64,000 bases of DNA from an uncultured Sutterella sp. (GTDB lineage Bacteria; Pseudomonadota; Gammaproteobacteria; Burkholderiales; Burkholderiaceae_F). The stretch lies in the NCBI GenBank assembly GCA_900757865.1, contig CAAEPH010000049.1, forward strand, positions 37,244 through 101,243, given 5' to 3'. The translations under genes were made by a program, and so were the position numbers. Shown one piece after another: positions 17,666 to 26,648 of the stretch (within the stretch, counting starts at the first letter, position 1; every line of letters starts with the position of its first letter). Under the pieces are notes generated by a model. That model saw only the letters and a program-made list of their open reading frames with translations, searched no databases and was not told the origin of the DNA.

Positions 17666-18919
17666 ATGAGTTTGACACGTTGGTTTGAGGCGCTTTACTC
17701 GGCTGCGAAGGCTGAAGTGCAAGGCATGCCTCGCCGTCCGCTCGAGTGGTTCACCGGTATTGTCATGCCCATTTTTTGGTGCGTGCTGGTGGGCATCATG
17801 TTTAAAACGGGCTTGATGACCGATCTCCCCGTGGCCGTGGTCGACAATGACCATAGCCCACAAGCTCAACGCGCAATCGATGCGATTGATGCGCTCCCCT
17901 CGATTTCGCTTGTCCATTACCCCAACACGCTGAGTGCAGATCGGGCACTGCGAACGGCCAAGGTCTACGGCACGATTGTGATTGATCGTGGCTACGCGGC
18001 CTCGCTTCTTGATCCCGGTGCGCTACCTACGCCCATTGTCATTAGTCTTAACAAAAGCTATTACGCCACGGGCACCATTTTGGAAGTCGACATCAAACAA
18101 GCGCTCGCGAGCCTCAAGCTCCAAAGCGGTGTTCGACTCAAAACCGTGCTCTCGGGAGGTAGCCTAGCGGCCAACAGTGAGCACTTACGTTTAGCTACCC
18201 CGGATGTTTACTTTAACGGCAACCCGGCCTTTAACTTTAACCGCTACTTGCTCGCGACCCTCATCCCTGGGTTATTGGTCTTGGCAGCTGCACTCACGTT
18301 TGCGGGCGTTCTCGTGCGCGATTGGCGCGACGGCACGGTTCGTGCGTGGCTCGCCTCAGCCGAGCCTTATCCTACAGCCGCCATTTTGGGGAAATTGCTC
18401 CCTTGGCTCACGATCTACATTGCCTTTTCGCTCCTTTGGGTCGCGCTCTTTGCGGGGCCGCTCGGTTGGGCACCGGCGGGCTCTCTCATGCTTTGGTTCG
18501 TAGCGAGCGCTTTGCTCATTACCGCGACGGCAGCGATCGTTCTTTTTTTGAGCTCTTTGTCGCTCACGTGGGTATTGGCGGTCACGAGCGCTGTGGCTCT
18601 TTTTGCACCAACCTTTCCCTTTACGGCGTTCTCCTACCCCTTTGAAGCCATGACACCCGGTGTGCGTGTCTTTGGTGAGTGGTTACCGCTCACTCACTAC
18701 CTTCAAATCCAAGGCGACATCATGGTGCTCAACTCCCCGCTGGATCACGTTTTTGGGGGTTTAGGCAAACTGGCCCTTTTCACCGTCGTACCTCTCATCG
18801 CCGGTTTACCGATTCTTGCTTGGCGAACACATAAGTGGAAAGCGCTCGAAGAAAAATCGGCTCACCTCTGGGCTGCCGATCAGGCAGTGAAATCCCAAAA
18901 GGAGGTGTCTCATGCGTAA
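17666..18919 (+). CDS. ABC-2 type permease of export operon (first)
   Basis: 417 residues: membrane segment near 30-50, periplasmic domain 55-185 (PVAVVDNDHSPQAQRAIDAI is typical of YhhJ/YhgE-like proteins), then about five segments from 195 to 390. AAAGGT lies before the ATG. It overlaps the next gene by 8 bp. No ATP-binding subunit is encoded in this operon, so either these permeases borrow an ATPase from elsewhere or they work in another way. Confidence 0.85.
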   Translation: MSLTRWFEALYSAAKAEVQGMPRRPLEWFTGIVMPIFWCVLVGIMFKTGLMTDLPVAVVDNDHSPQAQRAIDAIDALPSISLVHYPNTLSADRALRTAKVYGTIVIDRGYAASLLDPGALPTPIVISLNKSYYATGTILEVDIKQALASLKLQSGVRLKTVLSGGSLAANSEHLRLATPDVYFNGNPAFNFNRYLLATLIPGLLVLAAALTFAGVLVRDWRDGTVRAWLASAEPYPTAAILGKLLPWLTIYIAFSLLWVALFAGPLGWAPAGSLMLWFVASALLITATAAIVLFLSSLSLTWVLAVTSAVALFAPTFPFTAFSYPFEAMTPGVRVFGEWLPLTHYLQIQGDIMVLNSPLDHVFGGLGKLALFTVVPLIAGLPILAWRTHKWKALEEKSAHLWAADQAVKSQKEVSHA

Positions 18920-20114
18920 ACCCATGGGTTTTTGGGCCACATTTTTAGCAACGCTCAAAACGGCCATTTTTAATCGAGACACCTTGGTGATTACCGTGGT
19001 GGCCACGGCGTTTTATCTCATTTTTTACGCGTGGCCTTATGCGAATCAGCAAATCGAACACATTCCCGTGATGGTGCTCGACCAGGATCAATCCGCCTCG
19101 TCTCGACGCTTTATTCAAGCCTTCGAGGCCTCGCCCGCGGTCGACCTTGTCGCCGTGCTCCATAACGAAGGCGAAGCGATGGATGCTTATCGACGCGATC
19201 GGGTCTCGATTGTCGTGACGATTCCACAACACTTCGAAGCCGACCTAGCGGCCGGCGAGAACACCACGGTGCACCTTTTGAGTAACGGTGCGTTCCCGGT
19301 TAAAGGGCGTGCTGTTCAAGCCGCTCTCACGGGCGCGGTGATGGACGGCGAACGAGCGCTCAGCGAGGCGAGTCTACTCTTGGCAGGCACGCCCAACGTG
19401 GTGTTTGAGACGCAAACGCGCTTGATGGGCGACGGGACCACAGTGCTCTATCGATTTAACGAAATCGGGGGTTACGGTAACTACACCGTACCGATTGTCG
19501 GTCCCGTCATTTTGCAGGCGGTGATGTTCATGATGATCACCATGACCTTAGGGGGACTGCTGACCAAAGCCAACCCACCTGCCCTATTAATGCCGGCGCT
19601 TCAATGGCCCGTGCGTTTAGGTAGCGCCATGGCGTTGGCCTTCTGGGTGATCGCCTACGCGTGGTTTCTCTACATGCAAGGGTTTGATTTCTGGTTTAAC
19701 GAGTACGGCAGCCTCGCCACCCCGGCAATGACGCTTCTCGCTGGCGCCATTTACTGCGCCGACTTGGTCGCCATGGCCATGGCCATCACGCTCGCCATGG
19801 GATCCAACCGCTGGACCACGCAAGCCGTGGTGATGATCAGTGCCCCGGCCGTTTTTATCTCGGGTGTGATTTGGCCCGCGGAAAACATGTGGACTTGGCC
19901 CGTCATTGCACTCTCGCACCTTTTGCCTTCGACGCCAGGGATTCACGCCATTGTGGCGCTCTCTCAAGACGGAGCCGAGTGGATGGATGTCACTGGCAAC
20001 CTGCTTGAGCTTGCCCTTCAGGCCACGGTGTATAGTGCGATCGGCATTTGGCTTGCGATCCATCACGATCGTCAGAAAACCTCTGGAACATTTTCGGTCG
20101 ACGATATCCACTAG
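18912..20114 (+). CDS. ABC-2 type permease of export operon (second)
   Basis: 400 residues, paralogous in layout to the gene before it: N-terminal anchor (about 25-45), periplasmic domain with VMVLDQDQSASSRRFIQAFE, and a C-terminal block of membrane helices. AAAAGGAGG lies 6 bp before the ATG, inside the end of the first permease, so expression is coupled. It ends the operon; no strong terminator is seen, only a small hairpin at 20159-20184. Confidence 0.85.
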   Translation: MRKPMGFWATFLATLKTAIFNRDTLVITVVATAFYLIFYAWPYANQQIEHIPVMVLDQDQSASSRRFIQAFEASPAVDLVAVLHNEGEAMDAYRRDRVSIVVTIPQHFEADLAAGENTTVHLLSNGAFPVKGRAVQAALTGAVMDGERALSEASLLLAGTPNVVFETQTRLMGDGTTVLYRFNEIGGYGNYTVPIVGPVILQAVMFMMITMTLGGLLTKANPPALLMPALQWPVRLGSAMALAFWVIAYAWFLYMQGFDFWFNEYGSLATPAMTLLAGAIYCADLVAMAMAITLAMGSNRWTTQAVVMISAPAVFISGVIWPAENMWTWPVIALSHLLPSTPGIHAIVALSQDGAEWMDVTGNLLELALQATVYSAIGIWLAIHHDRQKTSGTFSVDDIH

Positions 20115-20158
20115 CGCGCAGAAGAGTCTCGCTAAAATACGGGTATTCCCCAAATGAC

Positions 20159-20184
20159 TCACTCGCTCTTTAAAGAACGAGTGA
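20159..20184 (+). other. Small hairpin upstream of the tatD-like gene
   Basis: 7-bp stem TCACTCG with CGAGTGA and a 12-nt loop, 25 bp before the tatD start. There is no U-tract. It could end the export operon weakly or shape the tatD leader. Confidence 0.35.
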
Positions 20185-20209
20185 ATGACTTAGTCTATAC
20201 GCTTAAAGC

Positions 20210-21028
20210 ATGCCTCTTATTGATACACACTGCCACATCAGTGGCACCGACTTCGATGCGGACCGTGACGCCATGATCGAGCGAATGATCGATGCGGGCG
20301 TCAGCGCTGCTGTCGTCATCGGTTGCGATGATGACGATTATCTTCGTTTGCGTCAGGTACTCGATGCCCACCCAGGGGTTCTTTTTGGTGCGTGGGCCCT
20401 GCACCCCGAGTACGAGAACCTCCCCGATCCAAGTCTTGAAACCATTCTCGAGCGCAATAGTCAGCCCGGCATGGTGGCCGTGGGGGAGACGGGACTCGAT
20501 TTTTATTGGTGTAAAGAGCCCCTCGATTGGCAACGACGTCGCTTTCGCCTTCATATCGAAGCCGCCCGTGTGCTTAATAAACCACTCATTATTCATGCGC
20601 GCGACGCGGAAGCGCAGGCCGTGGAGATTTTGCGTGAGACGCATGCGGGTGACATGGGTTTTGTGTTGCACTGCTACTCGGGCGACTTAGCGACGGCGCA
20701 AGACGCGATCGATGCGGGCGGCCTCGTGAGCTTTACCGGGTCCTTGACCTTTAAGCGTAACGACGCGCTACGGGCCGTGTGTCAAGCCTTGCCTCTGGAC
20801 AAATTTATGTTGGAAACGGACTCGCCCTTTATGGCACCGGTCCCGCTTCGAGGAAAGCGTTGTGAACCGTCCTACGTGCCCTATATTGCGCAAGTCGCCG
20901 CGGATTTGCACCACGTTTCGCTTGCGGAGCTCGCGCGGATCACCACGCAGACGGCCATTGACTTCTTTAATTTGCCACGCTCTATTGCGGAAGTGGAGCA
21001 AGAGCTCGTGAGCAACACACCCGCCTAG
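20210..21028 (+). CDS. TatD family metal-dependent hydrolase
   Basis: 272-residue cytoplasmic metallohydrolase. Metal-site motifs appear in order: IDTHCHIS with two histidines (HxH), GETGLDFYW with the glutamate, PLIIHARD, VLHCYSGD, and ETDSPFMAP with the catalytic aspartate. Family members (TatD, YcfH, YjjV) are Mg-dependent 3'-5' DNases or D-aminoacyl-tRNA-linked hydrolases; which branch this is cannot be fixed by eye. It is followed 11 bp later by the ankyrin lipoprotein gene, so it may lead a four-gene operon ending with the U32 gene. Confidence 0.9.
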   Translation: MPLIDTHCHISGTDFDADRDAMIERMIDAGVSAAVVIGCDDDDYLRLRQVLDAHPGVLFGAWALHPEYENLPDPSLETILERNSQPGMVAVGETGLDFYWCKEPLDWQRRRFRLHIEAARVLNKPLIIHARDAEAQAVEILRETHAGDMGFVLHCYSGDLATAQDAIDAGGLVSFTGSLTFKRNDALRAVCQALPLDKFMLETDSPFMAPVPLRGKRCEPSYVPYIAQVAADLHHVSLAELARITTQTAIDFFNLPRSIAEVEQELVSNTPA

Positions 21029-21039
21029 GGAGAGCCCTC

Positions 21040-21786
21040 ATGCGACTAATGTCCTTTCGTACACTGGGCGTGACGCTCTGCGTTGCGCCCCTGATGCTCG
21101 CTTGTACGAGCCTGCCTCAGACGAGCACAACGTCAACGACTACAGCGACGAAGCCTGTTGCGCAAAAAGCCTTAACCGACGAAACCCTCAAGCGTGCTTG
21201 GGAACAAGCCGTTCAGTCCGGTAACGCCTATCGTGTGCAAACGTTGCTCAACGAGGGCGCTGACCCCAACCTGCTTTTAAGTAACGGCGACACGGCGCTC
21301 ACCCTCTCGTTACGTGATCCCGCGCCAGCCGTCATTAAAGCGCTCGTGGCCCACCCGAGCACGGATATCAATGCCCCCAACCGTTTTGACGAAACACCCT
21401 TGATGCTCGCCGTGATGAAGGCCGACGATGCAACGATCGAAGCGCTCCTTCGGGCGGGCGCAAAAGTGCAAAAGCAAACGGGCTGGACGCCGTTACATTA
21501 CGCGGTGATGCAAGGGCGAACACGCTGGGTGAAGGATTTTATTGCGCGTGGCGCTGATGTGAACGCCGTGACACCCAAAGGCATCACGCCCTTGATGTTG
21601 GCCGCCCGTGGGGCCCACGAGACGATTGCCGAGATGCTGATAGCTGCGGGGGCTCGGCTCGAGGATTGCTCCACGACGGGACAAAACGCAGCGGACTTCG
21701 CGCGTGTAGCGGGCAACGACAAACTGACACAACGACTCGCAAATCCCGGGTGTTCAAAGCCCGCTTCGCCCATTACAGCAAAGTGA
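21040..21786 (+). CDS. Ankyrin-repeat lipoprotein
   Basis: 248 residues. Lipoprotein signal with lipobox LACT (Cys near residue 22), a Thr-rich linker, then four or five ankyrin repeats (for example GDTALTLSLRDPAPAVIKAL, TGWTPLHYAVMQGRTRWVKD, GITPLMLAARGAHETIAEML). AGGGAGAG lies 6 bp before the start. The next gene is a close structural paralogue in the same order, so the two arose by duplication. Likely a protein-binding scaffold at a membrane in the periplasm; partner unknown. Confidence 0.85.
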   Translation: MRLMSFRTLGVTLCVAPLMLACTSLPQTSTTSTTTATKPVAQKALTDETLKRAWEQAVQSGNAYRVQTLLNEGADPNLLLSNGDTALTLSLRDPAPAVIKALVAHPSTDINAPNRFDETPLMLAVMKADDATIEALLRAGAKVQKQTGWTPLHYAVMQGRTRWVKDFIARGADVNAVTPKGITPLMLAARGAHETIAEMLIAAGARLEDCSTTGQNAADFARVAGNDKLTQRLANPGCSKPASPITAK

Positions 21787-21859
21787 ATGCCATAGAGTAA
21801 TCACTCACTTTTTTTAACCCAATGCCTTTCCGTGTCTCACGATGAGGAGATTGACAACG

Positions 21860-22654
21860 ATGACGCTCAAAACTTGGACCTTTTCCACTCTTTGCCTCGC
21901 GCTGCTTGGCGCCTTCCCAGCGGTGCAGGCGCAGACGCCCCCTACGCCCACCACAATGGAACAGGCGGACATCTCCGAAGCTGAACTCGAAGCCATGGCG
22001 CGTAACGTCGCTCGTATGCAACAAGCGGTGATGGTCGGTGACGTCAATACGGTGGAAAAACTCTTATCCCAAGGCATGAACCCGAATTTGCGTCTTCCCA
22101 ACAAAGACACGCTTCTCACCTTTGCCTACCGTAGTGATGCCTGGGCCGTGGTGAAACTCTTGCTCGCCAATTCGCTCACCGACATCAATCTCACCAACGA
22201 TTTTGGTGAGTCCCCTTTGATGCTTGCCGTCATCAAGGGTCGAGAAGCCGATGTCGATGAACTCCTCAATCGCGGTGCGGCGGTCAATATGCCTAAGGGC
22301 TGGACACCTCTTCACTATGCGGCCACGGAGGGTAACGTGAAACTCATCGACAAGTTGCTCAAGCTTGGCGCTAACGTCAATGCCCAAACCTCCGCTGGGG
22401 TTACCCCCCTCATCATGGCTGCGCGTAAACCGAGTCGCGCCGCCGTCACGGCGCTACTCAAAGCCGGGGCCTACCGCGACTACTGCACAGACAGTAAAGC
22501 AAGTCCTGCGGATTTTGCGCGTCGCGCGGGCGACGAGGAACTCGCCGAGTATTTGAAAGTAGAAAAATGCAGTCAAATTGGTCCCAAGAACCTTGAGGTT
22601 TACGGCATTCAACAAAGCTTTGCCGACTTCTTAAAACAAAACGCAACAAAATAA
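21860..22654 (+). CDS. Secreted ankyrin-repeat protein
   Basis: 264 residues from ATG 21860, which follows GAGGAG by 10 bp; the in-frame ATG at 21842 lies before that site and is rejected. Signal peptide ends at AVQA (about residue 24). Ankyrin repeats span about 60-225 (FGESPLMLAVIKGREADVDE, GWTPLHYAATEGNVKLIDKL) and match the neighbour's repeat by repeat. The lipobox cysteine is absent, so this copy is probably free in the periplasm. Its stop overlaps the next start as TAATG. Confidence 0.85.
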   Translation: MTLKTWTFSTLCLALLGAFPAVQAQTPPTPTTMEQADISEAELEAMARNVARMQQAVMVGDVNTVEKLLSQGMNPNLRLPNKDTLLTFAYRSDAWAVVKLLLANSLTDINLTNDFGESPLMLAVIKGREADVDELLNRGAAVNMPKGWTPLHYAATEGNVKLIDKLLKLGANVNAQTSAGVTPLIMAARKPSRAAVTALLKAGAYRDYCTDSKASPADFARRAGDEELAEYLKVEKCSQIGPKNLEVYGIQQSFADFLKQNATK

Positions 22655-24567
22655 TGTTAGAACGCTCCCGTCTTGAACTTCTCTCCCCCGCCAAAGATGC
22701 GGACACCGGCATCGCTGCCATTGACCATGGGGCGGATGCTGTCTACATCGGTGGACCGAGTTTTGGCGCTCGCCAAGCCGCGGGCAATTCGCTCGACGAC
22801 ATTGCCCGACTCTGTGACTATGCGCATCGCTTTGACGTGAAGATCTTTCTCACGCTCAATACGCTTTTTACCGACGAGGAACTCCCTCGCGCACGGCGCT
22901 TGGCGTTTGATGCCGCAGCCGCTGGGGTGGATGTGCTCATTGTTCAAGACATGGGGCTACTGATGGGACCACTGCCCAATATCGAGCTGCATGCCTCGAC
23001 GCAGTGCGATATTCGCACCCCGGAGAAAGCCGCGTTTTTGGAAAAAGTGGGCTTTTCGCAGATGGTGCTCGCACGAGAGTTGTCGCTCGACGATATCGCG
23101 CGCGTACGTGCTCAACTCCAGCACGCTCGTATTGAATACTTTATTCACGGTGCGCTCTGCGTGAGTTACTCAGGGCAATGCTACATCTCGCAAGCGATGA
23201 CGGGACGCAGCGCCAACCGCGGTGAGTGCGCGCAATTCTGTCGCCTTCCCTACGACGTCACCACGCTTGACGGGCAAGTGCTCGCGCAAAACGCGCACGT
23301 GCTCAGTCTCAAAGACAACAATCAAACCGCGAACCTCGAAGCGCTCATCGACGCTGGGGTTTCGTCCTTCAAAATCGAAGGTCGCCTTAAAGACCAAACG
23401 TACGTGAAAAACATCACGGCTCACTATCGCCGTGAGCTCGATGCCATCATGGCCCGTCGGCCCGAGTTCACACGAAGCTCGTCCGGGGTGAGCTCGTTGC
23501 GCTTCACCCCAGATCCCGGCAAGAGTTTTAATCGTCAAAGTACCGACTATTTCATTCACGGTCGGCTCTACGATCAACCTTACGAGTTAGTGGATGTGAA
23601 CACGCCTAAAAATGCCGGGCGCCCTGTGGGTACCGTCTTAAGTGTGAGCCCCGGTGTCATCACCGTGAAGCTTCTCCCTGAGGTGACACTCAATAACGGC
23701 GATGGGCTCACCTATGTCGACGCGAAGCATCAATTAATGGGGCTTGCCATCAACCGAGTGGAGGCCACCAACCGCAACGATCGTGTGCGCCTTCTGTTAC
23801 GCCGGCGTGAGATCCCCCTTGGACTCAAAGCGGGGGACGAATTGCGTCGCAACCGTGATACAGCCTTTATCAAAGCGCTCTCAGGCGAGACGGCCGAGCG
23901 TCGTTTGCCTGTTGCGATGCGCTTTCGCACCACACCAACGGGCATCGCGTTAACCATCAGTGACGCGAGTGCCTCCGCTACAGTAGTGCGAGCGATGGCG
24001 CTCGAGACAGCAAGCAACCCCGAGCGCAATCGTGAAACGCTCGCACGCAATCTCTTTAAGTTGGGTGATACACCATTGAGCCTCTCGCCCATGGATCTGG
24101 ATATCCCCGAAGAGCTCACCGCCTTTATTCCCGCTTCCGTCGCAAACGACTTGCGCCGTGAAGCGGTGGAGGCGTTTTTACTCGAACGCCTTCGCCACCG
24201 TGAGCCCTCAACGCGTGCCCCTATGGACGATGCGGCGCTGTACCCAGAAAAACAATTGGGCTTTATGGCCAACGTTGCGAACGATGAAGCGAAAGCGTTC
24301 TACGAGCAGCATGGCGCTCGCATCACCGCGCCCGCCTTTGAGATTGTGCCCGTTGAGCACGCGGCCCTGATGACGTGCCGACATTGCATTCGCGCAACAT
24401 TGAAGCTGTGTCCGAAGATGCTTAAAGCTTTCCCAGAGTTGCTCGAGCAATATGACCGTTCGCTCTTTAAGCCCGATCCGTTAGTATTGACTGACTCGGC
24501 AGGCGACCGATTCACCGCGGTCTTTCACTGTAAGGCTACCCCGTGCACGATGACGATTGAACGTTAG
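22654..24567 (+). CDS. Peptidase U32 family protein, RlhA-like (23S rRNA C2501 hydroxylation)
   Basis: 637 residues. The N-terminal TIM-barrel carries the U32 signature region FIHGALCVSYSGQCYIS followed by NRGECAQFCRLPY with conserved cysteines. The additional C-terminal half (DUF3656-like) and length fit E. coli RlhA/YdcP (about 650 residues), which hydroxylates C2501 of 23S rRNA, better than TrhP/YegQ (about 450), which acts on tRNA U34. The C-terminus adds a cysteine cluster (TCRHCIRATLKLC). The TAATG overlap couples it to the ankyrin gene, an odd pairing of a cytoplasmic RNA enzyme with an envelope protein. Confidence 0.82.
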   Translation: MLERSRLELLSPAKDADTGIAAIDHGADAVYIGGPSFGARQAAGNSLDDIARLCDYAHRFDVKIFLTLNTLFTDEELPRARRLAFDAAAAGVDVLIVQDMGLLMGPLPNIELHASTQCDIRTPEKAAFLEKVGFSQMVLARELSLDDIARVRAQLQHARIEYFIHGALCVSYSGQCYISQAMTGRSANRGECAQFCRLPYDVTTLDGQVLAQNAHVLSLKDNNQTANLEALIDAGVSSFKIEGRLKDQTYVKNITAHYRRELDAIMARRPEFTRSSSGVSSLRFTPDPGKSFNRQSTDYFIHGRLYDQPYELVDVNTPKNAGRPVGTVLSVSPGVITVKLLPEVTLNNGDGLTYVDAKHQLMGLAINRVEATNRNDRVRLLLRRREIPLGLKAGDELRRNRDTAFIKALSGETAERRLPVAMRFRTTPTGIALTISDASASATVVRAMALETASNPERNRETLARNLFKLGDTPLSLSPMDLDIPEELTAFIPASVANDLRREAVEAFLLERLRHREPSTRAPMDDAALYPEKQLGFMANVANDEAKAFYEQHGARITAPAFEIVPVEHAALMTCRHCIRATLKLCPKMLKAFPELLEQYDRSLFKPDPLVLTDSAGDRFTAVFHCKATPCTMTIER

Positions 24568-24655
24568 TCGAGCCTCGTCACTTCGGGATTTCACGGTAGT
24601 CGTTGCCTGAACAGTTTTTTATACTTTTTAAATTTAATCCACCACGTTCCGTGCT

Positions 24656-25462
24656 ATGAGCGCAAGCCTTTTGGAAGATGAGACCTACGAATTGCTGACT
24701 CCCTCAGCGGATTTTCTACCGGTACTCCAAGCCCTTGATCAAAGGGTTGAGCGTTGGCTCGTTGCCCCTGCGCTTGCAACGCCAGGCGACTGGGACAGCT
24801 ATGCGTGGCTGACATTTACGCGTGCGCTCGGCCTCTTTGTCGCCCAACGGCAAGGATTTAACTTGGAGCGTCCCCTCGTTGAGCACGATGTGCTTCACTG
24901 GCTTTCCACTGAACTTGAACTCATGGACGCTAACGATCTGGATCAAGTGTTTCATCACTGGGTCGATGGCAATCCATTGAGTCGGCACTATCGTCGTATT
25001 GCTGACGCACCACAGGTACGAAAACTCCTCGAAAACGATTCCGTGATGGGCTGGAGTGGCTTCTCAACCCAAACTCTCGATCGCGAAGAGGCGCATCGGT
25101 TGCGCCGTCAACGTATGTTTGTTGATACCTACCGCGACGTATTCAATTGGACTGCGTTGCGCGCTTTTGAACTCTCCCAGGCCGCAGCGCTTGTCTGTTT
25201 AGCCTCGGAGATTGGCATGATCGACGCCATAAAGGCCAAACCCTACGCTCGGCGTCTCACAGTAGAGAGCAGCGTGCGATTTTCATCGTGGGAAGCCGTG
25301 GCGGTCTCACTCTTGCGCGCTAGCGTTTTTCAGCGAGCCGGAGAAGATACTGAAGAGCAACTCAAAGAGCTCGCTCAAGACGACGAGCGCCTTCACCATT
25401 ACGATCAAAGCGTCTGGCAACCCTTAGGTTGGCCACAGTTTGGCACCTTGCAAGTCGGATAA
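24656..25462 (+). CDS. Unknown cytoplasmic protein, weakly DUF1266-like
   Basis: 268 residues, mostly helical, without signal peptide or membrane segments. I do not recognise it firmly. The middle segment (WTALRAFELSQAAALVCLAS ... FSSWEAVAVSLLRASVF) resembles the helical pattern of DUF1266 proteins such as E. coli YbeR/YbeU, where a W-D/E motif precedes repeated helices. It follows the U32 gene by 88 bp on the same strand and is convergent with the CcmI-like gene. Confidence 0.6.
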   Translation: MSASLLEDETYELLTPSADFLPVLQALDQRVERWLVAPALATPGDWDSYAWLTFTRALGLFVAQRQGFNLERPLVEHDVLHWLSTELELMDANDLDQVFHHWVDGNPLSRHYRRIADAPQVRKLLENDSVMGWSGFSTQTLDREEAHRLRRQRMFVDTYRDVFNWTALRAFELSQAAALVCLASEIGMIDAIKAKPYARRLTVESSVRFSSWEAVAVSLLRASVFQRAGEDTEEQLKELAQDDERLHHYDQSVWQPLGWPQFGTLQVG

Positions 25463-25477
25463 AGCCTTTCCAGGAAT

Positions 25478-25518
25478 AAAAAAAGCCTCCGCTAAGCGAT
25501 ATCATCTTGCGAAGGCTT
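25478..25518 (-). terminator. Terminator after the CcmI-like gene
   Basis: Stem AAGCCTCCGC with GCGAAGGCTT (one mismatch). On the minus strand it is followed by seven T, so it serves the minus-strand cytochrome genes. Confidence 0.75.
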
Positions 25519-25547
25519 CGTGTCTTTCTTTAGCGACCCAATCCGCG

Positions 25548-26441
25548 CTACGGCTTGGACGCGGGCGTTGCTTTCGTGCTCGCCTTTTCTTGCTCAAGAC
25601 GACGTAGGCGCGATAAGAGTTCACGCACTTCCAAATAATCACGCTGATCGGGCGACATCGTTCCTAAGAGCTCTTCCAGGGCATCGGCACCAATTTTCCA
25701 CTCTTCGAGCTCCATGGCGGCCACCACCAGCATTTGCGTCACTTGCACGTCACCAGGCTGTACCCCGTGAATATCTTGCAACAGCGGGAGCGCTTCGCGC
25801 AAATTGGCTTGCGTCTTGTTAGCCAACAGTGCAGCAGAGAGTTCGAGCGCCACCGTGGGATCGCCACGCACTTTATCCATCACCTCACGCCCTGTACGAT
25901 ACGCTTCAATGGCGCCCGGGATATCCCCTTTTTCGGCGCGTTGTCGCGCGAGCAACACCCAAGCGCGCCCGTCACGATGATTGTTTTTGAGGTAAAGCTC
26001 CAGCTGCTCGACCGTGGCCTTGCCTTCCAAGACCAGTTGCGAGTCGTGCAAACGCATGAGTTCGGGCGAGCCCGCATAGAGGTACCCTGCAGCTGCTATA
26101 AAGACAATCGTCGCCACCACGCCACTAATCACCACAGCCGGCGAAAAGGAGCGCCCGGACTCTTTAACGGTCACTTGTTTCACCTCTTCCACCGCACGAC
26201 GTTCAATATCGTCGGCCATGCGAGCGTATTCTTCGTCGGAGAGCGTACCACGAGCTTTTTCATCTTTGAGCAACGTCATCGCTTCGCGAAGCGCTTCGCC
26301 CAACTGCGCTTTATGCTCTTCGCCTTCTTGGTTGGCTCGTTGAGCGTCACCAACCTTCGTGAGGGTGGGCACAATAAACAGAATGGCCACCACCACCATC
26401 ACGGCAAAGAGCGCGTAGAGAATCATTTCATCGGTTGACAT
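25548..26441 (-). CDS. CcmI/NrfG-like cytochrome c biogenesis protein
   Basis: 297 residues. Two membrane segments (about 7-27 and 100-120) flank a charged cytoplasmic loop, and a periplasmic TPR domain follows (about 130-280, GRAWVLLARQRAEKGDIPGA). This is the CcmI architecture: it holds apocytochrome c for the haem lyase. It lies next to, and in the same direction as, the octahaem nitrite reductase, which has one CxxCK haem site; in E. coli the NrfEFG proteins are needed for such a site, so a dedicated role here is plausible. A hairpin separates the two genes, so co-transcription may be partial. Confidence 0.75.
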   Translation of the reverse strand: MSTDEMILYALFAVMVVVAILFIVPTLTKVGDAQRANQEGEEHKAQLGEALREAMTLLKDEKARGTLSDEEYARMADDIERRAVEEVKQVTVKESGRSFSPAVVISGVVATIVFIAAAGYLYAGSPELMRLHDSQLVLEGKATVEQLELYLKNNHRDGRAWVLLARQRAEKGDIPGAIEAYRTGREVMDKVRGDPTVALELSAALLANKTQANLREALPLLQDIHGVQPGDVQVTQMLVVAAMELEEWKIGADALEELLGTMSPDQRDYLEVRELLSRLRRLEQEKASTKATPASKP

Positions 26442-26576
26442 GGCTGAGGAAACCTCGCTGTAGAGAAAAAAGGGGAAAAAGCCAAAAAAACGTACGCCTC
26501 AAACGGGGTGTCCGTTTTGGGGGCAAAAAAGCGACAGTGGCCGTATCGTACTCGGGAAACCTTAAGATAAACATAA

Positions 26577-26611
26577 CGGGCGGAACCGAAGGCAATCGTC
26601 GATTCCGCCCG
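26577..26611 (-). terminator. Hairpin after the nitrite reductase gene
   Basis: Perfect 9-bp stem CGGGCGGAA with TTCCGCCCG, 17-nt loop. On the minus strand it is followed by a T-rich but interrupted tract (TTATGTTTAT). It lies about 38 bp after the stop and may only partly end transcription. Confidence 0.6.
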
Positions 26612-26648
26612 CACACTCTAGTATAAGTTCAGCTTATCGAGAGCCGAC

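Noticed and set aside
16721..17917. 398-codon minus-strand frame across the HlyD gene
   Set aside because: His/Arg-rich shadow of the real HlyD frame with no family resemblance.
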